Shown: positions 48,845-58,761 of the stretch, in pieces
Position numbering within the stretch: the stretch's first letter is position 1
How the letters are laid out: each line of letters opens with the position of its first letter
Source of the DNA: Luteimonas deserti
GTDB lineage: Bacteria; Pseudomonadota; Gammaproteobacteria; Xanthomonadales; Xanthomonadaceae
Assembly (NCBI RefSeq): GCF_013425765.1
Contig: NZ_JACCJZ010000016.1
Coordinates: 62,001 to 126,000 of the forward strand
Direction of reading: 5' to 3'
Length of the DNA stretch: 64,000 nt
Notes under the pieces: generated by a model
The model's input: only the letters and a program-made list of their open reading frames with translations
Told to the model about the DNA's origin: nothing
Databases searched by the model: none
Position numbers and translations under genes: made by a program

Positions 48845-49578
48845 CCATCCAGACCCTGGAAGAACTCGAAGGCCTCCGGCGCGCCGGCGCGCTGGTGGCA
48901 CGCATCCTGTCGACGATGCGCGAGCAGGCCCTGGCCGGCACCACACCGCGTGACCTGGATGCCATCGGTGCCGACCTGATGCGCGACGCCGGCGCGCAGT
49001 CCGCGCCGGTGCTGACCTACGGCTTCCCGGCCGCGACCTGCATCAGCGTCAACCGCGTCGTCGCGCACGGCATTCCGGATGCGACGCCGCTTCGCGATGG
49101 CGACCTGGTCAACATCGACGTCTCGGCCGAACTCGACGGTTTCTTCGCCGACACCGGCGCGAGCTTCGTCGTCGGCACCGCCAGCGCGGCGCAGCAGCGC
49201 CTGCTCGACGCGACCCGCGAGGCGCGCGACGCCGCGATCGCGCAACTGCGCGCCGGCGAGCTGCTCAGCGGCATCGGCCGCACCATCGAGACCGTCGCCG
49301 CGCGACGAGGCTTTCGCGTCATCCGCAACCTGCAGAGCCACGGCGTCGGTCGTGCGCTGCACGAATCGCCCGGTTCGATCCCCGGCTACTTCGATCGTCG
49401 CGACACCCGCCGCCTGCACGACGGCATGGTGATCACCGTCGAGCCGTTCCTGGCCACGCATGCCACGCGCACCGAAGAGTTGGACGACGGCTGGTCGCTG
49501 ATCTGCCCCAAGGGCTTCGGGGCGCAGTTCGAGCACACCGTCGTCGTCACCCACGGCGCGCCGATCATCGTCACTTGA
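48841..49578 (+). CDS. map: Methionine aminopeptidase, type I
   Basis: The 245-residue cytoplasmic dimetal enzyme removes initiator Met. The metal ligands are visible in order: [20 protein letters not shown] (first and second Asp), [12 protein letters not shown] (His), VITVEPFLA (Glu) and [10 protein letters not shown] (Glu). It lacks the long N-terminal extension of eukaryotic enzymes. This may be a second map copy, since the main one usually neighbours rpsB; that cannot be judged here. The ATG overlaps the stop of the frameshifted lipoprotein frame. Confidence 0.95.
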   Translation: MTIQTLEELEGLRRAGALVARILSTMREQALAGTTPRDLDAIGADLMRDAGAQSAPVLTYGFPAATCISVNRVVAHGIPDATPLRDGDLVNIDVSAELDGFFADTGASFVVGTASAAQQRLLDATREARDAAIAQLRAGELLSGIGRTIETVAARRGFRVIRNLQSHGVGRALHESPGSIPGYFDRRDTRRLHDGMVITVEPFLATHATRTEELDDGWSLICPKGFGAQFEHTVVVTHGAPIIVT

Positions 49579-49588
49579 GAGCCGTTCC

Positions 49589-50419
49589 ATGACGCCCACC
49601 TTCATGCAGGCGCTGCGTGCGCGCTGGCAATCCGCCGACACGCTGGTCTGCGTCGGCCTCGATCCCGAACCGGCGAAGTTTCCCGCCCGTTTCGCGAACG
49701 ATCCCGATGCGGTGTTCGCGTTCTGCCGCGACATCGCCGATGCGACGGCCGAGTACGCCTGCGCGTTCAAGCCGCAGATCGCGCACTTCGCCGCGCTCGG
49801 TGCGGAAGACGCGCTGTCCCGGCTGATCGTGCACCTGCATGCCGCGCATCCCGGCGTACCGGTGATCCTCGACGCCAAGCGCGGCGACATCGGCAGCACC
49901 GCGCAGCGTTATGTCGCCGAGGCCTTCGAGCGTCACGGCGCCGATGCGGTCACGGTGAATCCCTACCTTGGCCGTGATTCGGTGCAGCCCTTCCTTGATC
50001 GCGCCGACAAGGGCGTGGTGATCCTGTGCCGCACGTCGAACCCGGGCGCGGCCGATCTGCAGGACCTGCCGGTGGCACACGCCGGCGGTACGCGCCCGCT
50101 GTACCAGCACGTTGCCGAGACCATCGCCCGCGACTGGAACGGTCACGGCAACGTGTCGCTGGTGGTCGGCGCGACCTGGCCGGAACAGCTGCGCGAGGTG
50201 CGCGCGATCGTCGGCGACATGCCGTTCCTGGTGCCCGGCATCGGCGCCCAGGGCGGCGATGTCGAAGCGGTGGTGGCGAACGCGAAAACCGCGGACGGGG
50301 CCGGGCTGATGGTCAGTTCGTCGCGCGCGATCCTCTACGCATCCAGCGATGACGACTACGCCGACGCCGCGGCCCGCGAGGCGCGCGTGCTGCGCGACGC
50401 GATCAACCGCTGCCGCTGA
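49589..50419 (+). CDS. pyrF: Orotidine 5'-phosphate decarboxylase (type 2)
   Basis: The 276-residue TIM-barrel enzyme makes UMP in the last step of pyrimidine synthesis. It shows [50 protein letters not shown] with the catalytic Asp-x-Lys-x2-Asp, [13 protein letters not shown] and [16 protein letters not shown]. These are features of the longer type 2 PyrF family (about 270 residues). It follows map after 10 bases and probably belongs to the ettA-map-pyrF run. Confidence 0.96.
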   Translation: MTPTFMQALRARWQSADTLVCVGLDPEPAKFPARFANDPDAVFAFCRDIADATAEYACAFKPQIAHFAALGAEDALSRLIVHLHAAHPGVPVILDAKRGDIGSTAQRYVAEAFERHGADAVTVNPYLGRDSVQPFLDRADKGVVILCRTSNPGAADLQDLPVAHAGGTRPLYQHVAETIARDWNGHGNVSLVVGATWPEQLREVRAIVGDMPFLVPGIGAQGGDVEAVVANAKTADGAGLMVSSSRAILYASSDDDYADAAAREARVLRDAINRCR

Positions 50420-50446
50420 AGAACGTGACCCGGGCGCGCGCCCGGA

Positions 50447-51901
50447 TCAGCCCAGGAAGTCGAGGACCGGCCGGCTGAAGTTGCCCAGGCCCGGGAACAC
50501 GGTCGGCAGATCCGCATCCGGCACACCCAGCCAGCGCGCGAAGGTCGCGCCGAACTGGTTGGTGGAGGTGGTCGGGATCATCCGGCCGCGCTCGACAGCC
50601 TGCGGGCCGTCGAGCTCGAGCAGCGGATAGGCACCGTGCACCCGGCGACCGCGCAGCGGGCCGCCTGCTGTCGATGCGCCGCCCATCATCAGCTGGACAC
50701 CGCCCCAGGCGTGATCGGTGCCGTTGCCGTTGCTGTTGAGCGTGCGTCCGAAGTCGCTCATGGTGAACGTCACCACGTCGTTCAGCGCGCCCACTTCGGA
50801 CAGCGCATTCCGGAACGCGGCCAGGCCTTCGCTCAGACGCGACAGCAGCCGCGCGTGGCTGCCCTCGGCCATCTGATTGTCGTGGGTGTCGAAGCCGCCG
50901 AGGGTGGCGTAGTAGATCTGGCGCGAATGGTTGATCGCGCTGCCCCGGCTGACCTTGATCATCCGCGCGATCATGCGCAGCTGCGAGGCCAGGTTGTCGT
51001 TCGCCGGGAATGCGGTGGTGACGTCGCCGCCGGCCGCCGGGTCGAGCGCTGCGCGCAGGGTGTCGCTGATCTGCATCGTGCCCTCGCCCAGCACGGCGTA
51101 GTGGTCCTGCATGATCGGTGTGTAGCGCCGATCGAGCATCGCCTCCAGCGCCTCGCGGCGGATCCGCTCGGCCGCGTTGGTGGTACTGGTGAACCGCCGC
51201 AGCGCAACCGGCCCACCGGTGCCCATGCCGTAGGCGGCAGTCGCGCTGCCGCTCTGGAACAGGTTGTTGCCCGCCAGGGAAATGGTGGGCGGCAAGGTCC
51301 TCAGTCCGGCGGCGTTGGCAATTTCCAGACGGTCCGCGCAGCGTCCGCCCCAGCCCGTCGTGGAGCTGGCCAGTTCCGATTCGCCGCGCATCCACAGGCG
51401 CTGCTGGTCGTTGTGCGAGTACAGCGCCTGCGGCAGGCGGCGGCTGCGCGCGATGTACTCGGCCTTGGTCACCGGCTGCACCAATGTGCCGACGTTGGCC
51501 ATGAATCCCAGCTCGCCGCGATCGAACAGCGGCTTGAGCGGCGCGCACGAGGGATGCAGGCCCCAGGACTTGCCCGCCGTGTCGGTCACCTGCACCAGTG
51601 CATCGCGTGCCAGGCCCAAGCCCTGGGAGTTGGTGCTGGCGTTGTAGACGCCGCCGCGACTGGCGAGATAGACATCGTGCTCCTCGCGCACATGCGGCAC
51701 GAGCATGTTGAAGGAGTCGTTGCCGCCGAGCAGGAAGATGCAGACCACCGCGCGGTAACCGGGCGTCGCTGCGGGGGATGCGGCCAGCGCCCGGCCCATG
51801 AGTTCAAGCTGGGGCAGCGTGGCGACGGCCGCGCCGCCGGCGAGCAGCGTGCCCAGCCGCGCGATGAACTGGCGACGCGAGGTGCGGGAATGAGTGTCCA
51901 T
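50447..51901 (-). CDS. DUF1501-family exported protein with Tat signal
   Basis: The 484-residue protein begins with a twin-arginine signal (S8-R-R-x-F-I, then a hydrophobic core to about AAS at 42) and belongs to the DUF1501 sulfatase-like family. It shows VVCIFLLGGNDSFNMLVP, LGFMANVGTLVQP, TLGGFDTHDNQ, FTMSDFGRTLNSNG and GTDHAWGG. The Asp/His set resembles alkaline-phosphatase-fold metal sites, but no enzyme activity is established for the family. It follows the DUF1800 gene after 7 bases; the two families are usually paired, suggesting a shared periplasmic role. Confidence 0.9.
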   Translation of the reverse strand: MDTHSRTSRRQFIARLGTLLAGGAAVATLPQLELMGRALAASPAATPGYRAVVCIFLLGGNDSFNMLVPHVREEHDVYLASRGGVYNASTNSQGLGLARDALVQVTDTAGKSWGLHPSCAPLKPLFDRGELGFMANVGTLVQPVTKAEYIARSRRLPQALYSHNDQQRLWMRGESELASSTTGWGGRCADRLEIANAAGLRTLPPTISLAGNNLFQSGSATAAYGMGTGGPVALRRFTSTTNAAERIRREALEAMLDRRYTPIMQDHYAVLGEGTMQISDTLRAALDPAAGGDVTTAFPANDNLASQLRMIARMIKVSRGSAINHSRQIYYATLGGFDTHDNQMAEGSHARLLSRLSEGLAAFRNALSEVGALNDVVTFTMSDFGRTLNSNGNGTDHAWGGVQLMMGGASTAGGPLRGRRVHGAYPLLELDGPQAVERGRMIPTTSTNQFGATFARWLGVPDADLPTVFPGLGNFSRPVLDFLG

Positions 51902-51908
51902 CGTGGCC

Positions 51909-53642
51909 TCAGCGCTGGATGACGAATTCGGGGGAGGCGACGGCCAGCTGCACGAGCGAGCGCACGCGCTCGTCGGCCGGCCGCCGTTCGGTCTTGAGGC
52001 GATCGAGCATCAGCACCATCGTCGCCCGGTTGTCCGCGGTCAGCGCGCCGGCCAGCAGCAGGGTATTGACCTGGTCGACCATCGCGCCGTGGTTGTCCTG
52101 CTCGGCGAGTGCGAGCAGCGGCCGGATGTCCAGCACCGGTGCCGAGGTATTGGCGGTGGGCGGCGCGGTCTGCAGCTGGGACCAGCCCGCGCTGTCGAGC
52201 TGGTTGAACACGCTCACGAAGGTGGCTTCGTTGTAGAGCTGCAGCTCCGGGGCGTAGGGGCCGGCGACGCCGTTGGCACCCTGGAGCCGGTAGTCGGGTT
52301 CGAAGAAATTGAACACCGACGGCGAGCGCAGCGAATCCTGGGCGAGGGTCGTCGCGAAGTCCCAGGCGTTGGAGAACCCGAAGTAGTACTGGCCGTCCGC
52401 GCGCGGGATGTAACGGGCGTCGAACGCGCGCCACAGCGCCGTGAGCTGCAGCAGGGGTTCGCGGGCCTTGCCGTAGCCGGCGTTGTCGGCCGCGGGGGGA
52501 ATGCGCGCCTCCACATCGAGCAGCACCGCCTTGATCACGCGGCCGAGGTCGCCACCGGTGTCGGTCCAGACCTTGGAGACGCGTCCGATGTACTGCGGAC
52601 TCGGATTGCTGGTGACGAAGCGCTGGATCAGCTGGCGGCTGATGAACGGCGCGACGTTGGGGTGCGCCGACAGCGCGTCGAGCATCTTCGCCAGGCTGGC
52701 GACGCAGTTGCTGCCCTCGTTGATGACCACGCCGTTGAAGATGGTCTTGGGCTGCTCGTCGTGGAACTCGGGCACACAGCTCATCGGCCGCGCCTCGTTG
52801 TCCGCGCCCCACCGCCAGAAGGTCTCGCGGGTGTTGCCGGGCCAGGTCCAGCCGGTGAGCACGCGTGCCATGCCCTTGACCGTTTCCTGGTCGTAGGTCG
52901 GGATGGTGCGGCCCTGGGCATCGAGCTTGGGACTGAAATCCGGGTTGCGCTCGATGAGTCCGATCGAGAACAGCTGCATCAGTTCGCGCGCGTAGTTCTC
53001 GTCGGGCACGATGGTGACGCGCACGCCCTGGCCGTTGGTGTAGCTCGTGGACTTGCGGTTGGAAATATGGCTCAGGTAGAGCCCCATCGCCGGGTGCAGG
53101 GTGACCCGTTCGACCAGCTGCCGGTAGGAACCGAAGGCGTTCTGCGCGAGCATGTCCTGGTAGTTGCTGATGCGCCCGAAGTTCGCCGTGTTGTAGTCGC
53201 GGTCGGAGACGACGAAGATCTCGCTCAGCGCGAACGCCATGCGCATGCGCAGCTGGTCGGGCTTCGTGGTCGCCTGCCACAGCCAGTAGTTGCGGCGCTC
53301 GGCGTAGTTGAGCTGGGCGACCGGGATCGACAGGATGTGCGGCGTGACCAGGGTGACCGGCGTTCGGCCCGGGTCGAGCTGCTCGTCGATCCAGGCCGAA
53401 TAGCCGATCTGGCGCAGGCGGTCGATGTCGGCGCGGGTGGGGCCGAAGGTGGCCTGCACCAGGAAGCGTGCGGCCTCGCCGTCGCTGGCGGGAATGGGCG
53501 CGAAAGCCGGCACGGGCGCCGGCGTCGGCGCGGGCGCGCCGGGTGCGGGCGTCGGCGCGGCATCCCCTCCACCGCCACCGCCCCCGCAGGCGGACAGCAT
53601 CAGGGCCACGAGCGCGAGCGGCGCCCAAGCGGTTCTGGACAT
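51909..53642 (-). CDS. DUF1800-family lipoprotein
   Basis: The 577-residue protein has a lipoprotein signal (MSRTAWAPLALVALMLSAC, lipidated Cys19) and then a poly-Gly and Pro/Ala/Thr linker to about residue 55. The DUF1800 domain follows: RFLVQATFGPTRADIDRL, MRMAFALSEIFVVSD, ENYARELMQLFSIGL, LTGWTWPG and SPSVFNFFEPDY. ENYARELMQLFS is the family hallmark. Function unknown; paired with the DUF1501 gene downstream. ATG 53642 has GGGGAA upstream; a frame 24 codons longer lacks a signal peptide. Confidence 0.9.
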   Translation of the reverse strand: MSRTAWAPLALVALMLSACGGGGGGGDAAPTPAPGAPAPTPAPVPAFAPIPASDGEAARFLVQATFGPTRADIDRLRQIGYSAWIDEQLDPGRTPVTLVTPHILSIPVAQLNYAERRNYWLWQATTKPDQLRMRMAFALSEIFVVSDRDYNTANFGRISNYQDMLAQNAFGSYRQLVERVTLHPAMGLYLSHISNRKSTSYTNGQGVRVTIVPDENYARELMQLFSIGLIERNPDFSPKLDAQGRTIPTYDQETVKGMARVLTGWTWPGNTRETFWRWGADNEARPMSCVPEFHDEQPKTIFNGVVINEGSNCVASLAKMLDALSAHPNVAPFISRQLIQRFVTSNPSPQYIGRVSKVWTDTGGDLGRVIKAVLLDVEARIPPAADNAGYGKAREPLLQLTALWRAFDARYIPRADGQYYFGFSNAWDFATTLAQDSLRSPSVFNFFEPDYRLQGANGVAGPYAPELQLYNEATFVSVFNQLDSAGWSQLQTAPPTANTSAPVLDIRPLLALAEQDNHGAMVDQVNTLLLAGALTADNRATMVLMLDRLKTERRPADERVRSLVQLAVASPEFVIQR

Positions 53643-53781
53643 CTGGATTCCCCGGTTGCGACGGCGGTCTTTCCCCTGCGCCAAGCGTACACAGGGTGTG
53701 AACACTTTCGGCATCCGGGGCCACCCCAGGGCGGATGGATTCTCCGCTCTGCCAACCCAGTCGCACTTTTTCGCGGGGCCG

Positions 53782-54639
53782 CTAGCCCCCGGTGCGCAGC
53801 CTGGCGCGCAGGGCGGCGACCGGCAGCCGCAGCCAGATCATGGCCCAGACCGCCACGCGGACGGGCCAGCCTCGCTTGCCCGCCTCGAACCGGCGGAAGT
53901 AGCGCCACAGCCCACGATGCTTGTGCCATTCGACGAAAAGCGGACGCGCCCGGCTGGAGACGCCACGGACGTGGGCCACCACGATGTCGTTGGCCACCGC
54001 GACCACGGCGCCCGCCTCGCGCGCCCGGCGGCACAGATCGAGGTCCTCGGCATGCAGGCGATAGCCCTCGTCGAAGCCGCCGATGCGGTCGAACAGCCGC
54101 CTGGGCATCAGCATCAATGCACCGGACACCGCATCGACGCGCTGCAGCGTCCGCTGCGGATCGCGCGCCACCGACAGGCGACGCGCCGCCGGGCGGTAGA
54201 GCATCGCGGCGAACTCGGGATCGCGGCGCCGCGCCGCCGGATCGTGCACGCCGTCCTCGCCGACGAGGTCGGTGCCGAGCAGGCTGTCGCTCTCCAGCGA
54301 GCCAGCGTGCGCCTGCAGTCGCGCCAGCGCATCGGCCTCGACCAGGCAGTCCGGATTGACGAAGGCGATCCACGGCGATGCGGCATCGCGCGCGCCCTGG
54401 TTGCAGGCGACCGCGAAGCCGGGGTTGTCGGGGTTGGCGATGAAGTGCACCCGCGGGTCGAGCGACGCATGCCGCTGCACCACCGCGAGCGTGGCGTCCG
54501 ACGAGGCGTTGTCGACCACCCGGATCTCGGCCACCCGGTGCGCGCCACGCAGCCGGCCGAGGCAGGCATCGACGGTGCTGGCGCTCTGGTGGGTGACCAC
54601 CACGGCGACGATGTCCGCGGCCCCACGAGCAGGGATCAC
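53782..54639 (-). CDS. Family 2 glycosyltransferase (rhamnosyltransferase-like)
   Basis: This 285-residue protein has a GT-A domain: IVAVVVTHQSASTVDACL, IRVVDNASSDATLAVV, FIANPDNPGFAVACNQGARD, WIAFVNPDCLVEADAL (DxD-equivalent NPD) and GGFDEGYRLHAEDLDLCRRA, close to WbbL-type rhamnosyltransferases. A hydrophobic segment near the C-terminus (VRVAVWAMIWLRLPVAAL) suggests membrane association. GTG 54639 overlaps the previous stop as GTGA. It is the last gene of the run that begins with gspG. Confidence 0.88.
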   Translation of the reverse strand: MIPARGAADIVAVVVTHQSASTVDACLGRLRGAHRVAEIRVVDNASSDATLAVVQRHASLDPRVHFIANPDNPGFAVACNQGARDAASPWIAFVNPDCLVEADALARLQAHAGSLESDSLLGTDLVGEDGVHDPAARRRDPEFAAMLYRPAARRLSVARDPQRTLQRVDAVSGALMLMPRRLFDRIGGFDEGYRLHAEDLDLCRRAREAGAVVAVANDIVVAHVRGVSSRARPLFVEWHKHRGLWRYFRRFEAGKRGWPVRVAVWAMIWLRLPVAALRARLRTGG

Positions 54640-55577
54640 GACGCAGACCCCTCGGGCTGCGCGGCGCGTTCCTGCGGCGGTGCGGTCGGATCGCCGGCCA
54701 CGGGCTCGGCGGTCGGGCCCTGCGCCGGCGTCGCGGGCAGCGGATCGCCGAACAGGCTCGGCTGCGCCGGTGCCTGCTCGAGTGCGGCGAAGCGCTGGGC
54801 CAGCGACTGCCGGCAGCGGTGCAGGGGATCCTCCATCAGGAACGCCGCCAGCCGTGAATGCCAGGCCGGCCAGCGCACCGCCAGTGCGTCCATGTCGCCG
54901 TCGGCCGGCCCGCCCTCGCCGCCGCGGGCCACGAACGCGGTCTCGCACAACGCATTGCGCCACCCGAGGCCTGCCATGCGCATCGACAGGTCGGTCAGGG
55001 CCGCGTACCAGGAGGCGTAGCTGGACGCATCGAGCCCACCCGCCTTGCGACGCGCGTTGCCGCGCAACAGCACGGCATGGCCGATCGCTGCCGGCAGTTC
55101 GGGATAGAGCGGCGGCATCTGCTGGCAGGCACGCGCCAGCCGGGCGGGCGCATCGGGCACGGGATTGATCTCGCCGATGCGCGGCCACGCCGCCGCCTCT
55201 CCCGCGTTGCACCATGGGGTCGCCGTGGCGATGGCCGCATCGCAGGCGAAGCATGTGGCCAAGGCGTCCAGCCAGCCCGGCAGCGGAATCGCATCGGCCG
55301 CCAGCACCGCGACATCCGCGTCTCCGCAGGCGCGCAGCACGTCGTCGAGATGGGCGACCTCGCCGATGCTGCGCTGGCGGCAGGTGTAGTCGGCCTGCAG
55401 CGGCGTAGACGCCAGCCAGCGGCGCACGATGTCGGCGCCTCGCGGGCCGATTCGCGCGTCGTCGGCCAGCCACACCGGCGTACCGGGCGGCGTACCCGCA
55501 TCGAGGCCGGCCAGACAGGCGTCGAGCGCGTCGTCGTCGTGCCCCACCGCGACCACGACGACCGGCAGTGTCGCCAT
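54636..55577 (-). CDS. Glycosyltransferase-like protein coupled to gspD
   Basis: The 313-residue protein looks like a divergent family 2 glycosyltransferase: VVVVAVGHDDDALDACLAGL at the N-terminus, HLDDVLRACGDADVAVLAAD (a DAD-type acidic site near 88-93) and PLPGWLDALATCF; the C-terminal half has ARRKAGGLDASSYASWYAAL. A Pro/Ala-rich tail of about 50 residues follows. Donor and acceptor residues are less clear than in its partner downstream. ATG 55577 lies 7 bases after the gspD stop, so it is attached to the secretion operon. Confidence 0.75.
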   Translation of the reverse strand: MATLPVVVVAVGHDDDALDACLAGLDAGTPPGTPVWLADDARIGPRGADIVRRWLASTPLQADYTCRQRSIGEVAHLDDVLRACGDADVAVLAADAIPLPGWLDALATCFACDAAIATATPWCNAGEAAAWPRIGEINPVPDAPARLARACQQMPPLYPELPAAIGHAVLLRGNARRKAGGLDASSYASWYAALTDLSMRMAGLGWRNALCETAFVARGGEGGPADGDMDALAVRWPAWHSRLAAFLMEDPLHRCRQSLAQRFAALEQAPAQPSLFGDPLPATPAQGPTAEPVAGDPTAPPQERAAQPEGSAS

Positions 55578-55584
55578 GTGGGGG

Positions 55585-57831
55585 TCAGTCCTGCGGACGT
55601 TGCAGCGGCTGCATGGCCCGGAAGCGGCGGCCGTACTCGTCGGTGAGCTGCCGCGCTTCCTGTGGATTGCGCACGATCGTCGGGGTCAGCAGCACGACGA
55701 CCTCACTGCGCCCCGTGCTCGAGCGCTGGTTGCCGAACAGCCCCCCGACCACCGGAATCCGCGACAGCCCGGGCAGCCCGCGCGAGCGTCGTCCCACTTC
55801 GTCCCGGATCAGGCCGGCCAGCATGACAGTTTCGCCCGCCTGCACGGCGGCCTCGGTCTTCAGTCGTCGCGTATCGATACGCACGTTGCCCTGCGCGTCC
55901 GCGGTGCTGGCGGGCGCCGGCGAACTGACTTCCTGCACGATGTCGAGAAACACCATGCCGTCGCGGGTGACCCGCGGCCGCACCTTGAGGATGGTGCCGG
56001 TTTCCAGGTACTGCACCTGGGTGTACTGGCTGTCGCCCAGAACCGGATTGAAGCTCGTCGTGGAGATCGGGATGCTCGCGCCGACGTTGAACTCGGCCAT
56101 CGCGTTGTTGCGCACGAACACCGACGGCGACTGCAGGATCTGCACGTCGGTGACCTCGTCGAGCGCATCGATGATCGCTGCCGCATCGTTGCGGAACAGC
56201 GTCCACCGGGCGCCCGGACCCGCGACCCCGCCGATGCTCGCGCCCAGCGTGCTCCAGCTGCGTGGCAGTAGCGGGTTGTCGGCAAGCGAAAGACTGGGAA
56301 AGCCGTTGTCGGTGGCCGCGCGCTCGATGAACCACTGCACGCCGTACTCGAGCGCGCCGCTCAGCGTCACCTCGACCACCTGCGCCTCGATGTGCACCTG
56401 CGCCGGCATCACGTCCAGACGTTCGACCACGTCGCGGATCGAGCGCCACGCCGCGGGCGAGGTGCGTACCAGCAACGTATTGGTCTCGTCGATCGCCGAC
56501 ACGCCGACCCGGGCGCCCTCGACCTCGAGGGTCACGCTGCTCGGGCCGTCCTGGGTGTCGCTGAGCTGCATCTGGCCGATGTCGCCGCCACCCCGACTCC
56601 CGCCACGTCCCGCACCGCCGCCGCTGCCGAGGCCGCCCGTCCCGGCGTCGAGGCCGCCCTGGCTCCCCGCCTGGCTGCCGAGGCCACCGCTGCGCAGGGT
56701 CGCCCCGGTGGTCCCGGGCATCAGCGACGCACTGCCCTGGCCCGCGCCACTGCCGCCGCCGAACACCTCCGCAAGCCGCTGCGCGAGCTCGCGCGCCTTG
56801 ATGAACTTCAGCTCGTAGGAGAACAGCCGCGGTTCCTGGCCGGCGTTGTCGATGCGCTCGAGCCACTGCTGGATCTCGCCGAGGTAATCCGCCTGCGGCG
56901 TGATCACCAGCACCGCATTGGCGCCTTCCAGCGGCATGAAGCGGAACATGCCCGACACCGGCGATTCGCTGTCCTGGCCGAAGACCTTTTCCAGATCGGC
57001 GACCACCTGCGTGGCCTTGCCCGACTGCAGCGGAAACACGCCGACCGACATGCCCGACAGCCAGTCGACGTCGAAGATCTCGATCGTGCGCAGGTAGTTG
57101 TCGAGTTCGGAGCGGCTGCCGGAAATCGTGATGACGTTGCGTGCGTTGTCGGCGGAGACGATGGCGTTCGGGCGCGCATACGGCACGAGCACCTTCTCCA
57201 TCTCGGTCGCGGAGATGTAGCGCAGCGGCACGGTCCGCACCTCGAAGCCGCGGGCGGCCCCGGTGCCGCCGGTGCGCGGCGCGACAGTGCCGGTGGCCAG
57301 CGCGGTGTCGGCCGGCACGATGTTGTAGCGGCCGTCGCTGTAGATCATGCGGGCGTTGTTCCAGCCCAGCACCATCTCCAGCAGGCTCAGCGCCTGGGCC
57401 GGGCTCACCGGCTGCGGCGTCGCCAGGGTCACCGTGCCCTGCACCTCCGGTGCGATGACGTAGTTCTGGCCGAGCATGTCGCCGAGGATCGCCTTGGCGA
57501 CCGCGTGCACGGATTCGCCCTCGAAATTGAACGACGCCTGCCCGGTGGTGCCGCCGCCGAGCGTCGGCGCAGGCGCGGCCGCCGCGCCGCGGTTGATCAC
57601 GGTGCCGGTGCCGCGGCGGATCTGCGGGCGCGGCCGGTCCTCGTCGTCGAGCAGGACCTGGCTGCGCACCACGGGGGCATCGGGATCGGCGGCCACGCCC
57701 GCATCGGCCGGCAACTGGGCCGAGCGGCGGATCGAAGGCGACGGCGCGGTGGCACAGCCGGCCAGCAGGGCGATGCCGGTCCCGAAGGCGATGGCACGAA
57801 GAGACAGGGATGGGGTCATCGAAGGCTTCAT
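55585..57831 (-). CDS. gspD: GspD/XpsD, type II secretion outer-membrane secretin
   Basis: The 748-residue lipoprotein (lipobox LLAGC, Cys26) forms the outer-membrane channel. N0 to N3 domains run from about residue 100 (FNFEGESVHAVAKAILGDML) to about 430, with VPLRYISATEMEKVL and FKFIKARELAQRL-like repeats. A Gly/Ser-rich loop at about 375-425 interrupts N3. The secretin core has VEVTLSGALEYGVQWF, AEFNVGASIPISTTS and the final VMLAGLIRDEVGRRSRGLPGL to RSEVVVLLTPTIV. ATG 57831 (MKPSM) or 57819. It lies about 100 bases after gspN, the end of the xps-type gene order. Confidence 0.96.
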   Translation of the reverse strand: MKPSMTPSLSLRAIAFGTGIALLAGCATAPSPSIRRSAQLPADAGVAADPDAPVVRSQVLLDDEDRPRPQIRRGTGTVINRGAAAAPAPTLGGGTTGQASFNFEGESVHAVAKAILGDMLGQNYVIAPEVQGTVTLATPQPVSPAQALSLLEMVLGWNNARMIYSDGRYNIVPADTALATGTVAPRTGGTGAARGFEVRTVPLRYISATEMEKVLVPYARPNAIVSADNARNVITISGSRSELDNYLRTIEIFDVDWLSGMSVGVFPLQSGKATQVVADLEKVFGQDSESPVSGMFRFMPLEGANAVLVITPQADYLGEIQQWLERIDNAGQEPRLFSYELKFIKARELAQRLAEVFGGGSGAGQGSASLMPGTTGATLRSGGLGSQAGSQGGLDAGTGGLGSGGGAGRGGSRGGGDIGQMQLSDTQDGPSSVTLEVEGARVGVSAIDETNTLLVRTSPAAWRSIRDVVERLDVMPAQVHIEAQVVEVTLSGALEYGVQWFIERAATDNGFPSLSLADNPLLPRSWSTLGASIGGVAGPGARWTLFRNDAAAIIDALDEVTDVQILQSPSVFVRNNAMAEFNVGASIPISTTSFNPVLGDSQYTQVQYLETGTILKVRPRVTRDGMVFLDIVQEVSSPAPASTADAQGNVRIDTRRLKTEAAVQAGETVMLAGLIRDEVGRRSRGLPGLSRIPVVGGLFGNQRSSTGRSEVVVLLTPTIVRNPQEARQLTDEYGRRFRAMQPLQRPQD

Positions 57832-57927
57832 CGGCTGGAGTCTAGGGCCTGCGGTGCGCGGGGGCGCGGCCGGCACGGAAGGCGGACCCGCGCATTGCGG
57901 CGGTGAGGACGGAACGGGCGGCGCGGA

Positions 57928-58761
57928 TCACGGCGCCTGCCCGCCGGTCGCCTGTTGCTGGCGCAGGCGCGCGCGCCGTTCCTCGATGCGGCGACGGATC
58001 GCTTCGACCTGCGCCTCCGAAGGCCCTGCACTGTCCGCCCCGGCCGCGGGAACCGGCTCCACGGCGGGGGCCGGCGCCGGTGGAACCGGGCTTGGCGCCG
58101 TGACGGCGGCCGCGCTGCCGGGCCGTGTCGGCGGTGTGGCCGGCGGCGGCGGGGCAGCCGCGGAGGGCACCGGCGCACCGGCGCGCCGCCGGCTTCCGTC
58201 CGTGCCCGACGCGGCGTCGGCTGCGACGACGGGGGGCCGCATCGCGGTCGGCGGCTGTCCGCCGACACCGTCGTAGACGCGCAGTTCGAGCGTCCGCGGC
58301 CCTTCCGGCCCGACGAACACCACACGCCTCGCCTCGACCGAGTCCAGGGTCCATCCCGTCGCGGCTGGCGGCGCCTCGCCCACACGCAGGCGGATCGAAT
58401 CGCCGCCGCCGACGGGCTGCAGGATGGCCATCGCGAAATCGGGCGTGCGCAGCACGCTGGTGAGCACGTAATCGAAGCCGGTGGCGGCGCCTTCGCCCTC
58501 GTCGGTGGGATCGATGAAGAACGGATGCGGACGGCGGTCGGCCGAGAACAGGGGACGGGCGGCGATCTCGGGATACGCGGCGAGCGGCGGCTGGGCCTCG
58601 GCTGCCGGCATGGCGGCAGCCGGCGGTGGCGTGGCGCCATCGTCGTCGGCCGGACCGATCCGCCCGCCGAGGCCGGCCAGGGCGAGTCCCCACACCGCCA
58701 GCGCCCAGCCGGCCACGGCCGCGACCAGCCAGGTACGCGTATTGGTGGTCTCAATCCCCAT
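57928..58761 (-). CDS. gspN: GspN/XpsN (GspC-like) inner-membrane type II secretion protein
   Basis: The 277-residue bitopic protein has one span at about 12-32 (WLVAAVAGWALAVWGLALAG) and a homology region around IAARPLFSADRRPHPFFID and YVLTSVLRTPDFAMAILQP, as in GspC/XpsN. The C-terminal third is Pro/Ala-rich and ends in a short charged helix. In Xanthomonas, XpsN binds the L-M complex and contacts the secretin, so it stands in for GspC. It overlaps gspM by 11 bases. Confidence 0.82.
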   Translation of the reverse strand: MGIETTNTRTWLVAAVAGWALAVWGLALAGLGGRIGPADDDGATPPPAAAMPAAEAQPPLAAYPEIAARPLFSADRRPHPFFIDPTDEGEGAATGFDYVLTSVLRTPDFAMAILQPVGGGDSIRLRVGEAPPAATGWTLDSVEARRVVFVGPEGPRTLELRVYDGVGGQPPTAMRPPVVAADAASGTDGSRRRAGAPVPSAAAPPPPATPPTRPGSAAAVTAPSPVPPAPAPAVEPVPAAGADSAGPSEAQVEAIRRRIEERRARLRQQQATGGQAP

